From CAZOKO01 sp964580455 (lineage in GTDB: Bacteria > Desulfobacterota > WTBG01), in NCBI GenBank assembly GCA_964580455.1, contig CAZOKO010000124.1:1-5659 (forward strand): a DNA stretch of 5,659 nucleotides, in the 5' to 3' direction. The translations under genes were made by a program, and so were the position numbers. The first letter of the stretch is position 1. The number at the start of each line of letters is the position of its first letter. This document shows, piece after piece, positions 1 through 5,609 of this stretch. The notes under the pieces were generated by a model. It made no database searches. It was not told where the DNA came from and saw nothing but the letters and a program-made list of their open reading frames with translations.

Positions 1-2456
1 AAAAGAGCCTTTTCCTGATTTTTTCCACCTACTATGATGATACCAGATTTTAGCTGTTCCTTAATCTGATCAGCAAATTCTCTTAAGGTTCTTGCATTAT
101 CAGCCTCAACACATGTAGCAACCACCTTGATCCCTTTTATATTCCTTGCCTGACTCAGAAGTGTATCAGATCTTTTGCTGAACATTCTGTTTTTGAGTGC
201 TTCTATTTCCTTCTGGAGTTTCTTCTGTTCTTCCAGAATTTTTGAAGTTTTTTCTACTACCTCATCGGGCTGGGCTTTAAGGAGATCACTTATCTCTTTT
301 AATTCCCTTTCTTCCTTTTTAATGAATTGGATAGCTCCCTCCCCCGTGAGTGCCTCTATTCTCCTTATCCCTGCCGCTACACCACTTTCCCCAATTAGTT
401 TAAATAAACCAATGTTGCCTGTATGATGTACATGGGTTCCTCCGCAGAGCTCTATACTGATGCTGTTAATCTTAACCATCCTTACCATTTCGCTATATTT
501 TTCTCCAAAGAGTGCGATTGCTCCCATTTGCGTTGCTTGTTGGTAAGGAACAATGTCCGTTTCCACTTGGTAGTTTTCACGAATCCTCTGATTAACAATA
601 GCTTCCACCCTGCCAAGCTCCTCCCTGCTAACAGCAGCAAAGTTAGTAAAGTCAAATCTTAACCTTTCAGGAGTTACTAGAGAACCTGATTGCTTTACAT
701 GGTTTCCCAAAACCTGCCTCAGTACAGCCTGCAGGAGGTGTGTTGCCGTGTGGTTCAATGCAGTTGCTGTGCGTCTATTACTATCCACCTTAAGATTAAC
801 TGATTCTCCTTGGTGTAAAGAACCTTTCTTGATAATACCCTTATGGAGGATAATCTCAGGCAGCGGCCTTATGGTGTTCTGTACTTCTACTAATAGATTT
901 TCACTCTCTATGACTCCGGCATCTCCTGCCTGCCCACCTGATTCACCATAAAAGGGGGTTTGTTCGGTGAGTATCGTTAGCTCATCACCTTCTGTTGCTG
1001 ATGCTACTTCCCTTCCTTCTTTTATCAAGACTAAAACAGGGGAGGCTACTTCTGTCTGATCATAACCTGTAAAAGTTGATTTCTTGCCGGTGATGGATAA
1101 TTTTTTAAAAATTTCATCTATCTCTTCTTCTCCCGAGCCTCTCCAGGATTTACGAGCTCTTTCCTTTTGGGCTTTCATAGCATGTTGAAAACCAGCCTCA
1201 TCAATGGCAAAACCTTCTTCGCCTACAATATCTGCAGTGAGATCTAAAGGAAATCCGTATGTATCATAAAGTTTAAAAGCAACCTCCCCTGATATCTGTT
1301 TTATATCCTGTTCCTTAAGGCGTTCAACTTCTTCACTTAAAATCTTTAGCCCATTATCCAGGGTTTCTGCGAAGCGTTCTTCTTCTCCCTGCACTACCCT
1401 GGCAACGTAGGTTTGCGAATCCGCCAGTTCAGGATAGGCATCACCCATCACCCGGGTTACCACTTTACAGGATCGACAGAGGAAAGGTTCATTAAGTTTC
1501 AATTTTTTGCCGTGGCGAGCTGCCCTGCGTATAATACGACGGAGCACATAACCTCTCCCTTCATTGGAAGGAAGGACACCATCGTTGATTAAAAAAGTGA
1601 TAGCACGCATATGATCAACAATGACCCGAATTGACGTATCCATTAACCTATTGCTTCCATATTTAATGTGGCAGATATCTTCAATCTGATTGATCAGAGG
1701 TTGAAACAAATCTATTTCATAATTACTTTTGACTCTTTGAACAACAGCGGTAATCCTTTCCAGACCCATGCCCGTATCTATACAGGGTTTAGGCAGTGGA
1801 GACTGCTTCCCCTGGGTATCACGGTTGTATTGCATAAATACCAGATTCCATAATTCTAAAAACCTGTCGCATTCACATCCAACTTTACAGGTTGGTTTGC
1901 CACAAGAAACCTCCTCTCCCTGGTCTATAAGGATCTCAGAGCAGGGACCACAGGGACCTGTTTCTCCCATAGCCCAAAAATTGTCCTTTTCACCCATCCT
2001 GACTATTTTTTCGTCAGGCACACCAATCCGTTTATGCCAGATTGAAAATGCCTCGTCATCCTCCTGGTAGACGGAGATCCAGAGCTTCTCCTGGGGCAGA
2101 TTCATTTTTGAGGTCAGAAACTCCCAGCTCAACTCAATAGCTTCTTGTTTAAAATAGTCTCCGAAAGAGAAATTGCCAAGCATTTCAAAGAAGGTATGGT
2201 GACGAGCAGTATGACCGACATTTTCTAAATCGTTGTGTTTCCCCCCTGCCCTCATACATTTTTGGGAGGAAACAGCTCGAGTATAATTGTGCTTCTCTTC
2301 ACCTGTGAAGATACTTTTAAATTGTACCATGCCGGCGTTAGTGAAAAGAAGTGTCGGATCTTTAAGTGGTATAAGGGAAGAGCTGGGAACAATCGTGTGC
2401 CCTTTACCTGCAAAGTATTTTAAAAATTGTTCTCTAATTTCATTCGCAGTCATCAT
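1..2456 (-). CDS. alaS: Alanine--tRNA ligase (AlaRS), 3' end cut off by window edge
   Basis: AlaRS is a cytoplasmic class II synthetase that charges tRNA-Ala and clears mischarged Ser/Gly-tRNA-Ala. The minus-strand frame is open without a stop from the ATG at 2454-2456 to the window edge (818 codons plus 2 bases); bacterial AlaRS is usually about 870-880 residues, so about 55-60 are missing. Visible in order: the N-terminal catalytic core with KCMRAGGKHNDLENVG (about 66-81) and TFFEMLGNFSFGDYF (about 88-102); a Cys-rich stretch CGKPTCKVGCECDRF (about 183-198); motif 3 GMGLER (229-234); DHMRAITFLINDG in the tRNA-recognition region; the editing domain with NHTATH (H569, H573) and CGGTH (C671, H675), the four zinc/editing residues; a Lys/Glu-rich coiled coil (about 713-760); and the beginning of the DHHA1/C-Ala domain. 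Two ATG codons are adjacent (2456 and 2453). A GAGGGAG-like ribosome site near 2470-2476 is about 13 bases from the first, a long spacing. Identity is essentially certain; the exact start is less so. Confidence 0.97.
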   Translation of the reverse strand, partial: MMTANEIREQFLKYFAGKGHTIVPSSSLIPLKDPTLLFTNAGMVQFKSIFTGEEKHNYTRAVSSQKCMRAGGKHNDLENVGHTARHHTFFEMLGNFSFGDYFKQEAIELSWEFLTSKMNLPQEKLWISVYQEDDEAFSIWHKRIGVPDEKIVRMGEKDNFWAMGETGPCGPCSEILIDQGEEVSCGKPTCKVGCECDRFLELWNLVFMQYNRDTQGKQSPLPKPCIDTGMGLERITAVVQRVKSNYEIDLFQPLINQIEDICHIKYGSNRLMDTSIRVIVDHMRAITFLINDGVLPSNEGRGYVLRRIIRRAARHGKKLKLNEPFLCRSCKVVTRVMGDAYPELADSQTYVARVVQGEEERFAETLDNGLKILSEEVERLKEQDIKQISGEVAFKLYDTYGFPLDLTADIVGEEGFAIDEAGFQHAMKAQKERARKSWRGSGEEEIDEIFKKLSITGKKSTFTGYDQTEVASPVLVLIKEGREVASATEGDELTILTEQTPFYGESGGQAGDAGVIESENLLVEVQNTIRPLPEIILHKGIIKKGSLHQGESVNLKVDSNRRTATALNHTATHLLQAVLRQVLGNHVKQSGSLVTPERLRFDFTNFAAVSREELGRVEAIVNQRIRENYQVETDIVPYQQATQMGAIALFGEKYSEMVRMVKINSISIELCGGTHVHHTGNIGLFKLIGESGVAAGIRRIEALTGEGAIQFIKKEERELKEISDLLKAQPDEVVEKTSKILEEQKKLQKEIEALKNRMFSKRSDTLLSQARNIKGIKVVATCVEADNARTLREFADQIKEQLKSGIIIVGGKNQEKAL

Positions 2457-2593
2457 AATTGTCTTTTGACTCCCTCTTGGCCAACAATTCTGTGGTGATC
2501 GGATGAGGTGTGGAAATCAAAGTGATACTGGATGCTTGTTGCTTGATACTGGATAAAATACAAACTTAGTATGAACATCTGGCATCCAGTATC
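2457..2593. other. recX-alaS intergenic spacer
   Basis: This 137-base spacer separates the recX stop from the alaS start. It carries the GATACTGGAT repeat cluster next to recX, annotated separately, and a purine-rich GAGGGAG stretch before alaS. I see no T-box hallmark (no specifier stem or TGGnACC-type antiterminator sequence), no clear sigma-70 promoter for alaS, and no U-tract terminator. Read-through from recX into alaS is therefore plausible, though the spacer is long for a tight operon. Confidence 0.6.
2523..2593. repeat. GATACTGGAT repeat cluster with a perfect 12-bp inverted pair
   Basis: GATACTGGATGC at 2524-2535 and its exact reverse complement GCATCCAGTATC at 2582-2593 face each other. 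A third copy of the core, TGATACTGGAT, lies at 2544-2554 in direct orientation to the first (2523-2533). The right arm ends at the base next to the recX stop codon (2594-2596). In the minus-strand transcript the arm just after the stop can pair with either upstream-facing copy: a 10-bp stem with a 29-base loop, or a 12-bp stem with a 46-base loop. No T-run follows, so a standard intrinsic terminator is not supported. The arrangement looks like a small intergenic dispersed repeat. Other copies cannot be checked within this window. Confidence 0.75.
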
Positions 2594-3073
2594 TTATTTA
2601 CCTGTGATAACAGAATAGATGATATTCCAGCTAAAACCTTTTCTCTTCAGGTAGTTGATAGCTTTGCCCCTTGTTTTTTCATCAGCTTTTTCGTGATATC
2701 TGATATGAGCAAACTTGATCTTCAGAGCACGGTGTGCTACTTGGGTTACATCATATTCTTCTTCTATCCTGGCAATAGTCTGATTGATGATTTCTTGAGA
2801 AACACCTTTGTTTAGCAGGGCATCACGAATACGCAACGTCCCCCATCGTTTATTTTCAATGGAGGAACAGGCAAAGGTATATGCGTACTCACGATCATTG
2901 AGGTAGCCCAGCTCTTCAACTCTGGCCAGTACTCTTTTGATAGTAAGAGGGGGAAAGTTCTTTTCTTTTAATTTTCTCCTGACTTCTTCTATGCTACGAG
3001 GACAATATGACAAAAAACGGAAGACGGTTTCCTTTGCCTTCTCAATTTCATTTCTCCCCTTCTTTTTTTCCAC
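2594..3073 (-). CDS. recX: Regulatory protein RecX, start codon uncertain
   Basis: RecX binds RecA and modulates its filaments and its recombinase and co-protease activities. The protein is small, basic and helical, with the tandem three-helix pattern of the family: PRSIEEVRRKLKEKNF, then VLARVEELGYLNDREYAYTF, then RWGTLRIRDALLNKGVSQEIINQTI, and a C-terminal repeat ending near YLKRKGFSWNIIYSVITGK. It lies directly downstream of recA, the classical position. The open frame extends to a TTG at 3098-3100 (168 residues), overlapping recA by 53 bases. I give the GTG at 3071-3073 (159 residues), which has a weak AAGAG-type site. The best Shine-Dalgarno sequence in the area, AAGGGGAG at 3054-3061, sits seven bases before an in-frame ATT at 3044-3046, which would give about 150 residues and remove a lysine-rich N-terminus atypical of the family. 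No ATG is available near the start. Family assignment is strong; the 5' boundary is not settled. Confidence 0.9.
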   Translation of the reverse strand: MEKKKGRNEIEKAKETVFRFLSYCPRSIEEVRRKLKEKNFPPLTIKRVLARVEELGYLNDREYAYTFACSSIENKRWGTLRIRDALLNKGVSQEIINQTIARIEEEYDVTQVAHRALKIKFAHIRYHEKADEKTRGKAINYLKRKGFSWNIIYSVITGK

Positions 3074-4085
3074 CTTTTTTCTCTTTAGTGGCAAGACCAA
3101 GTTGATCTCTTATCTTCTTTTCAATCTCAACTGCTGTCTTTGGGTTTTCTCTAAGGAAGCTCTTCGCATTTTCTTTGCCCTGTCCCATGCGTTCATCCTG
3201 GTAAGAGTACCAGGTACCACTTTTCTCAACTATGTCATTGGCAGTTCCAAGATCAATAAGCTCTCCCTCTTTTGAAATTCCCTTTCCATAGATAATTTCA
3301 AACTGGGCCTCTTTGAAGGGCGGTGCCAGTTTGTTTTTAACAACTTTCACCCTGGTTCTTGATCCGTAAATCCCATTTTCATTCTTTAATGATTCTATCC
3401 TTCTGATATCCAGTCTGATAGAGGAATAGAATTTTAAAGCATTACCCCCTGTAGTAGTTTCAGGGTTGCCAAACATAACTCCAATTTTCATCCTGATTTG
3501 ATTGATAAAAACCATAGAAGTTCTCGACTTGCTAATTGCTGCTGTTAATTTGCGCAAAGCCTGCGACATTAATCGTGCCTGCAATCCCATGTGGGCATCA
3601 CCCATCTCTCCTTCAATTTCTGCCCGTGGGACCAATGCAGCAACCGAATCTATTACTACAATATCTATAGCTCCACTTCTAACCAGCACTTCAGCAATCT
3701 CTAATGCCTGCTCACCTGTATCAGGCTGGGAAATCAACAAGTCATCTGTCTTGACACCAAGCTTTTGAGCATAACCGATATCCACAGCGTGTTCGGCATC
3801 TATAAATGCAGCTACCCCTCCACTTCTTTGTGCCTCTGCTACAATATGCAGGGCAAGGGTTGTTTTTCCAGATGATTCTGGACCATAGATTTCAATTACT
3901 CTGCCTCGAGGCACACCACCTATTCCCAGAGCACGATCCAAACTTATGGATCCGGTTGAAATAGCGGGAACATCCGGTATGATGTAATCATCACCCAGCT
4001 TCATGATTGATCCTTTACCAAACTGTTTTTCAATCTGGCTTACTGCACTATCGATTGCCCTCTTCCTATTATCTTCTTGTGCCAT
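3048..4085 (-). CDS. recA: DNA recombination/repair protein RecA
   Basis: RecA is the ATP-dependent strand-exchange protein of homologous recombination and the co-protease that triggers LexA self-cleavage. Numbered from the ATG at 4083-4085 (345 residues), the sequence shows the N-terminal oligomerisation helix (AIDSAVSQIEKQFGKGSIM), Walker A GPESSGKTT at 68-76, the FIDAEHA segment, Walker B IDIVVIDSVAAL, the L1 region with EGEMGDAHMGLQARLMSQAL, and L2 with FGNPETTTGGNALKFY. There is no intein or internal break. The frame stays open to a GTG at 4116-4118, but GGAGGAG at 4089-4095 lies just upstream of the ATG, and family proteins begin near this residue, so the ATG is preferred. The C-terminus ends in a lysine-rich tail (about 6 Lys and 3 Glu in the last 14 residues) rather than the acidic tail of E. 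coli RecA. Its stop TGA (3048-3050) lies inside the longer recX frames. I found no convincing LexA box upstream. Confidence 0.98.
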   Translation of the reverse strand: MAQEDNRKRAIDSAVSQIEKQFGKGSIMKLGDDYIIPDVPAISTGSISLDRALGIGGVPRGRVIEIYGPESSGKTTLALHIVAEAQRSGGVAAFIDAEHAVDIGYAQKLGVKTDDLLISQPDTGEQALEIAEVLVRSGAIDIVVIDSVAALVPRAEIEGEMGDAHMGLQARLMSQALRKLTAAISKSRTSMVFINQIRMKIGVMFGNPETTTGGNALKFYSSIRLDIRRIESLKNENGIYGSRTRVKVVKNKLAPPFKEAQFEIIYGKGISKEGELIDLGTANDIVEKSGTWYSYQDERMGQGKENAKSFLRENPKTAVEIEKKIRDQLGLATKEKKGGKKEGEK

Positions 4086-4088
4086 TTT

Positions 4089-4095
4089 CTCCTCC
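4089..4095 (-). promoter_or_regulatory. Strong Shine-Dalgarno site of recA
   Basis: The minus strand reads GGAGGAG here, three bases before the ATG at 4083-4085 (five from the GGAGG core). This is the best ribosome site in the window and decides against the upstream GTG at 4116-4118, which has no comparable site. Confidence 0.85.
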
Positions 4096-4104
4096 ACGTT
4101 ATTC

Positions 4105-4121
4105 GCCACAGAGTTCACTGA
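4105..4121. repeat. CTGTG-type motif upstream of recA, related to the one before thpR
   Basis: On the minus strand this reads TCAGTGAACTCTGTGGC: two CWGTG units about nine bases apart. It lies 19 bases before the recA ATG, just upstream of its ribosome site. A related sequence, TCTGTGAATATCTGTGGC, lies at 4784-4801 upstream of thpR in the same orientation. A further CTCTGT at 4149-4154 on the plus strand forms a 6-bp inverted pair with ACAGAG at 4108-4113. It could be a degenerate dispersed repeat or a shared regulatory site; the sequence alone does not decide. Confidence 0.45.
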
Positions 4122-4183
4122 GTTTTAAATAGATTTTCTCTCTTGGTTCTCTGTAGTTCTATTTTTTTGATTTCATAGTTCAT

Positions 4184-4750
4184 TTACTGAAGCGGAAAAG
4201 TTTTAATTTTAGTATATATAGCTCCACTTGGTTTGAGCTCACTTTTAAAGAGGCAAACCTCTTTTACTTCTAAGTGCCCACATTCACAGTTCTTATGATC
4301 CTCTAATCTCTGAGTTAATTCCCTTTTCCCTTTGGGTGATTTCACCCTCCCAAGGGTCATATGGGGGGAAAATGCCCGTTTTTCTATTTTATATCCTATG
4401 CCGGCTAACCTGTTTTCTAAAGCCTGTTGCAGCTTATTTAAGGTGCCACTATCATCTTCAGCACCTACCCAGATTACTTTGGGATTTTTCTCATTGGGAA
4501 AAGCACCAAGGGAGCATATCTTAAGGGTAAAAGATGTGGAATCAGAAGAACATTGCTCAATTATATCAGAAATCTCTGGTATCCTTCCTTCCTCAATATT
4601 GCCTAAGAATTTTAAGGTAAGATGAATCCCCTCAGGCCTAACCCACCTCACATCTAATGATGACGATTTCAGCTTGTTCTGAATATCCTCAATGCCAACC
4701 TTTATGTGAGGAGCCAATTCTATGGCTATAAAAGACCTGATTTGAGACAT
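4184..4750 (-). CDS. thpR: RNA 2',3'-cyclic phosphodiesterase (ThpR/LigT, 2H family)
   Basis: ThpR belongs to the 2H phosphoesterase superfamily; members hydrolyse 2',3'-cyclic phosphate ends of RNA and some join tRNA halves through 2'-5' bonds in vitro. Both catalytic signatures are present: HLTL (about residues 43-46) within EGIHLTLKFLGN, and HMTL (about 130-133) within FSPHMTLGRV, in the usual two-lobed spacing. The N-terminus, SQIRSFIAIEL, is typical of the family, and the length of 188 residues is normal. A GTG at 4751-4753 immediately precedes the ATG at 4748-4750; I choose the ATG because a weak GAAG lies five bases before it and the N-terminus matches the family. It lies 98 bases upstream of recA in the same direction, a common neighbourhood in Desulfobacterota-like genomes. 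Its physiological RNA substrate is not known. Confidence 0.93.
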   Translation of the reverse strand: MSQIRSFIAIELAPHIKVGIEDIQNKLKSSSLDVRWVRPEGIHLTLKFLGNIEEGRIPEISDIIEQCSSDSTSFTLKICSLGAFPNEKNPKVIWVGAEDDSGTLNKLQQALENRLAGIGYKIEKRAFSPHMTLGRVKSPKGKRELTQRLEDHKNCECGHLEVKEVCLFKSELKPSGAIYTKIKTFPLQ

Positions 4751-4783
4751 CACCGCTTCGCATTACATTAATTTTGATGACTT

Positions 4784-4801
4784 GCCACAGATATTCACAG
4801 A
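4784..4801. repeat. Direct CTGTG repeat upstream of thpR
   Basis: The minus strand reads TCTGTGAATATCTGTGGC, in which TCTGTG occurs twice at a period of 10 bases, one helical turn. It lies 33 bases before the thpR ATG. It shares CTGTGGC and the GTGAA block with the motif before recA (4105-4121), allowing a one-base gap. This could be a binding site on one face of the helix or a remnant of a dispersed repeat. Confidence 0.45.
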
Positions 4802-4830
4802 ACAAAGTGATTCGTCATATTTTACAAATT

Positions 4831-4859
4831 CTTATATACTATAAAAATCTAAATTTCAA
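4831..4859 (-). promoter_or_regulatory. Candidate sigma-70 promoter for thpR-recA
   Basis: On the minus strand TTGAAA (4854-4859) is followed by 17 bases and TATAAG (4831-4836). Transcription would begin near 4824 and leave a leader of about 75 bases before thpR, with the CTGTG repeat inside it. The region is so AT-rich that chance matches are likely, so this is only a candidate. Confidence 0.4.
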
Positions 4860-4943
4860 TGCATATTTTGAATTAAAATCACAGTATTATATTGAAACTC
4901 AACATAACTATAAACTGGGGCATTGGTAAATCACAGATTTCCC

Positions 4944-4972
4944 TTGACATTATAAAATTTATAGATTATATT
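4944..4972 (+). promoter_or_regulatory. Near-consensus sigma-70 promoter of the TetR gene
   Basis: TTGACA (4944-4949), an exact -35 consensus, is followed by a 17-base spacer and TATATT (4967-4972), one mismatch from the -10 consensus. Transcription should begin near 4979-4980, about 33 bases before the ATG at 5013. This is the best promoter in the window. Confidence 0.8.
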
Positions 4973-4979
4973 CTAGTAT

Positions 4980-4994
4980 ACTTACCAGGTAAGT
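4980..4994. promoter_or_regulatory. Palindromic operator candidate for the TetR-family regulator
   Basis: ACTTACC (4980-4986), a central A, and GGTAAGT (4988-4994) form a perfect 7-bp inverted repeat at the predicted transcription start. A third half-site-like ACTTGCT follows at 4996-5002 with the same 8-base period. TetR-family dimers usually bind palindromes of this size within their own promoters, so autorepression is the natural reading. The binding itself is inferred. Confidence 0.65.
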
Positions 4995-5012
4995 TACTTG
5001 CTTAGAGGGATT

Positions 5013-5609
5013 ATGAAAGAAATAGAAGTAAAGGAAAACAGGAAAGAAACTATTTTTACAGCAGCTTTGCAATGTTTTAATGAGAATGGATACTATAAAG
5101 CCTCTATGGATATGATTGCCGAAAGAGCAAAAATGACCAAACGAGGTTTATATTATCATTTTAAATCAAAGGATGAGCTTTTTATTAAGCTCTTCCACTA
5201 TATGAATAGAAAGTATTATGAGCAGATTCCCTCATATGCAATGAAGATTACCGATCCCAAGCAACGTTTGCTAACGTTTACAAAAATTGGGAAACAGGTT
5301 CTACGCAAAAACACTGCTTTCTTAAAATTTTCCCATGAGTTTATGTCAATAGGCGTACGCAAACCTGAAATTAGGAAAGTGTTTGCCTCTTATTATACTG
5401 ATCAGGTTGGAAGGGTTAGAAAAATTATAGAAGAAGGAATTGATTCCGGTAAATTTATAAGCATCGATCCCGATAAAATGGCACGCGCTATCGTTTTAAT
5501 AACGATAGGAGCTTATAACGTCTATTTTACTCTTAACGCACATTTTGACCTTGTTGATCAACACAGCTTTAACATAAATCATATGCTCAGGGGTTTGGAA
5601 AATGACTAG
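5013..5609 (+). CDS. TetR/AcrR-family transcriptional regulator
   Basis: This 198-residue protein has the TetR layout: an N-terminal DNA-binding domain and a helical C-terminal ligand-binding and dimerisation domain. The first domain shows KETIFTAALQCFNENGYYKA (about 11-30), then the helix-turn-helix SMDMIAERAKMTKRGLYYHF (31-50) and KSKDELF, all family hallmarks. The C-terminal half (about 60-198) is helical and too divergent to name a ligand. The frame extends to a TTG at 4998, but I choose the ATG at 5013-5015: AGAGGGA at 5004-5010 precedes it, though the spacing is short, and a TTG start would place its ribosome site inside the operator palindrome. It is divergent from thpR and unlikely to be functionally linked to the recA cluster. 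Its regulated partner may lie beyond 5659; no target gene is visible here. Confidence 0.93.
   Translation: MKEIEVKENRKETIFTAALQCFNENGYYKASMDMIAERAKMTKRGLYYHFKSKDELFIKLFHYMNRKYYEQIPSYAMKITDPKQRLLTFTKIGKQVLRKNTAFLKFSHEFMSIGVRKPEIRKVFASYYTDQVGRVRKIIEEGIDSGKFISIDPDKMARAIVLITIGAYNVYFTLNAHFDLVDQHSFNINHMLRGLEND

Larger units (their letters stand above)
4751..5012. other. AT-rich divergent control region between thpR and the TetR gene
   Basis: This roughly 260-base gap contains no credible gene on either strand and is clearly more AT-rich than the flanking coding DNA. It holds a near-consensus promoter and palindrome for the TetR gene, a candidate promoter facing thpR, a CTGTG-type motif, and two copies of AAATCACAG (4876-4884 and 4928-4936). 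The second copy is part of the inverted repeat AAATC-ACA-GATTT (4928-4940), just upstream of the TetR gene's -35 box. Confidence 0.7.

Noticed and set aside
175..951. Plus-strand open frames opposite alaS
   Set aside because: They are short, compositionally odd antisense frames within a continuous AlaRS frame with conserved motifs; none has a recognisable domain.
1668..2469. Plus-strand open frames opposite the N-terminal half of alaS
   Set aside because: They overlap each other and lie antisense to the most conserved part of AlaRS; no ribosome site or protein family supports them.
2457..2593. T-box riboswitch upstream of alaS
   Set aside because: The spacer is too short for a full T-box leader and shows no specifier loop, antiterminator box or terminator.
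2582..2593. Intrinsic terminator after recX
   Set aside because: The inverted repeat has a long loop and no following U-tract on the minus strand, so termination is not supported.
2523..2593. CRISPR array
   Set aside because: There are only three short copies, one inverted, with no uniform spacers and no cas genes.
2937..3275. Plus-strand frame of 112 codons across the recA-recX junction
   Set aside because: It is antisense to conserved recA and recX. Its Phe/Ser/Leu-rich translation comes from the complementary strand of the lysine-rich purine tract.
3502..3768. Plus-strand frame opposite the RecA core
   Set aside because: It is an antisense shadow of the strongly conserved Walker B, L1 and L2 regions of recA.
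3048..4085. Intein or insertion in recA
   Set aside because: Walker A, Walker B, L1 and L2 are at normal spacing and the protein has normal length.
4332..4625. Two plus-strand frames opposite thpR
   Set aside because: Both are antisense to the catalytic half of thpR, overlap each other in different frames, and have no family resemblance.
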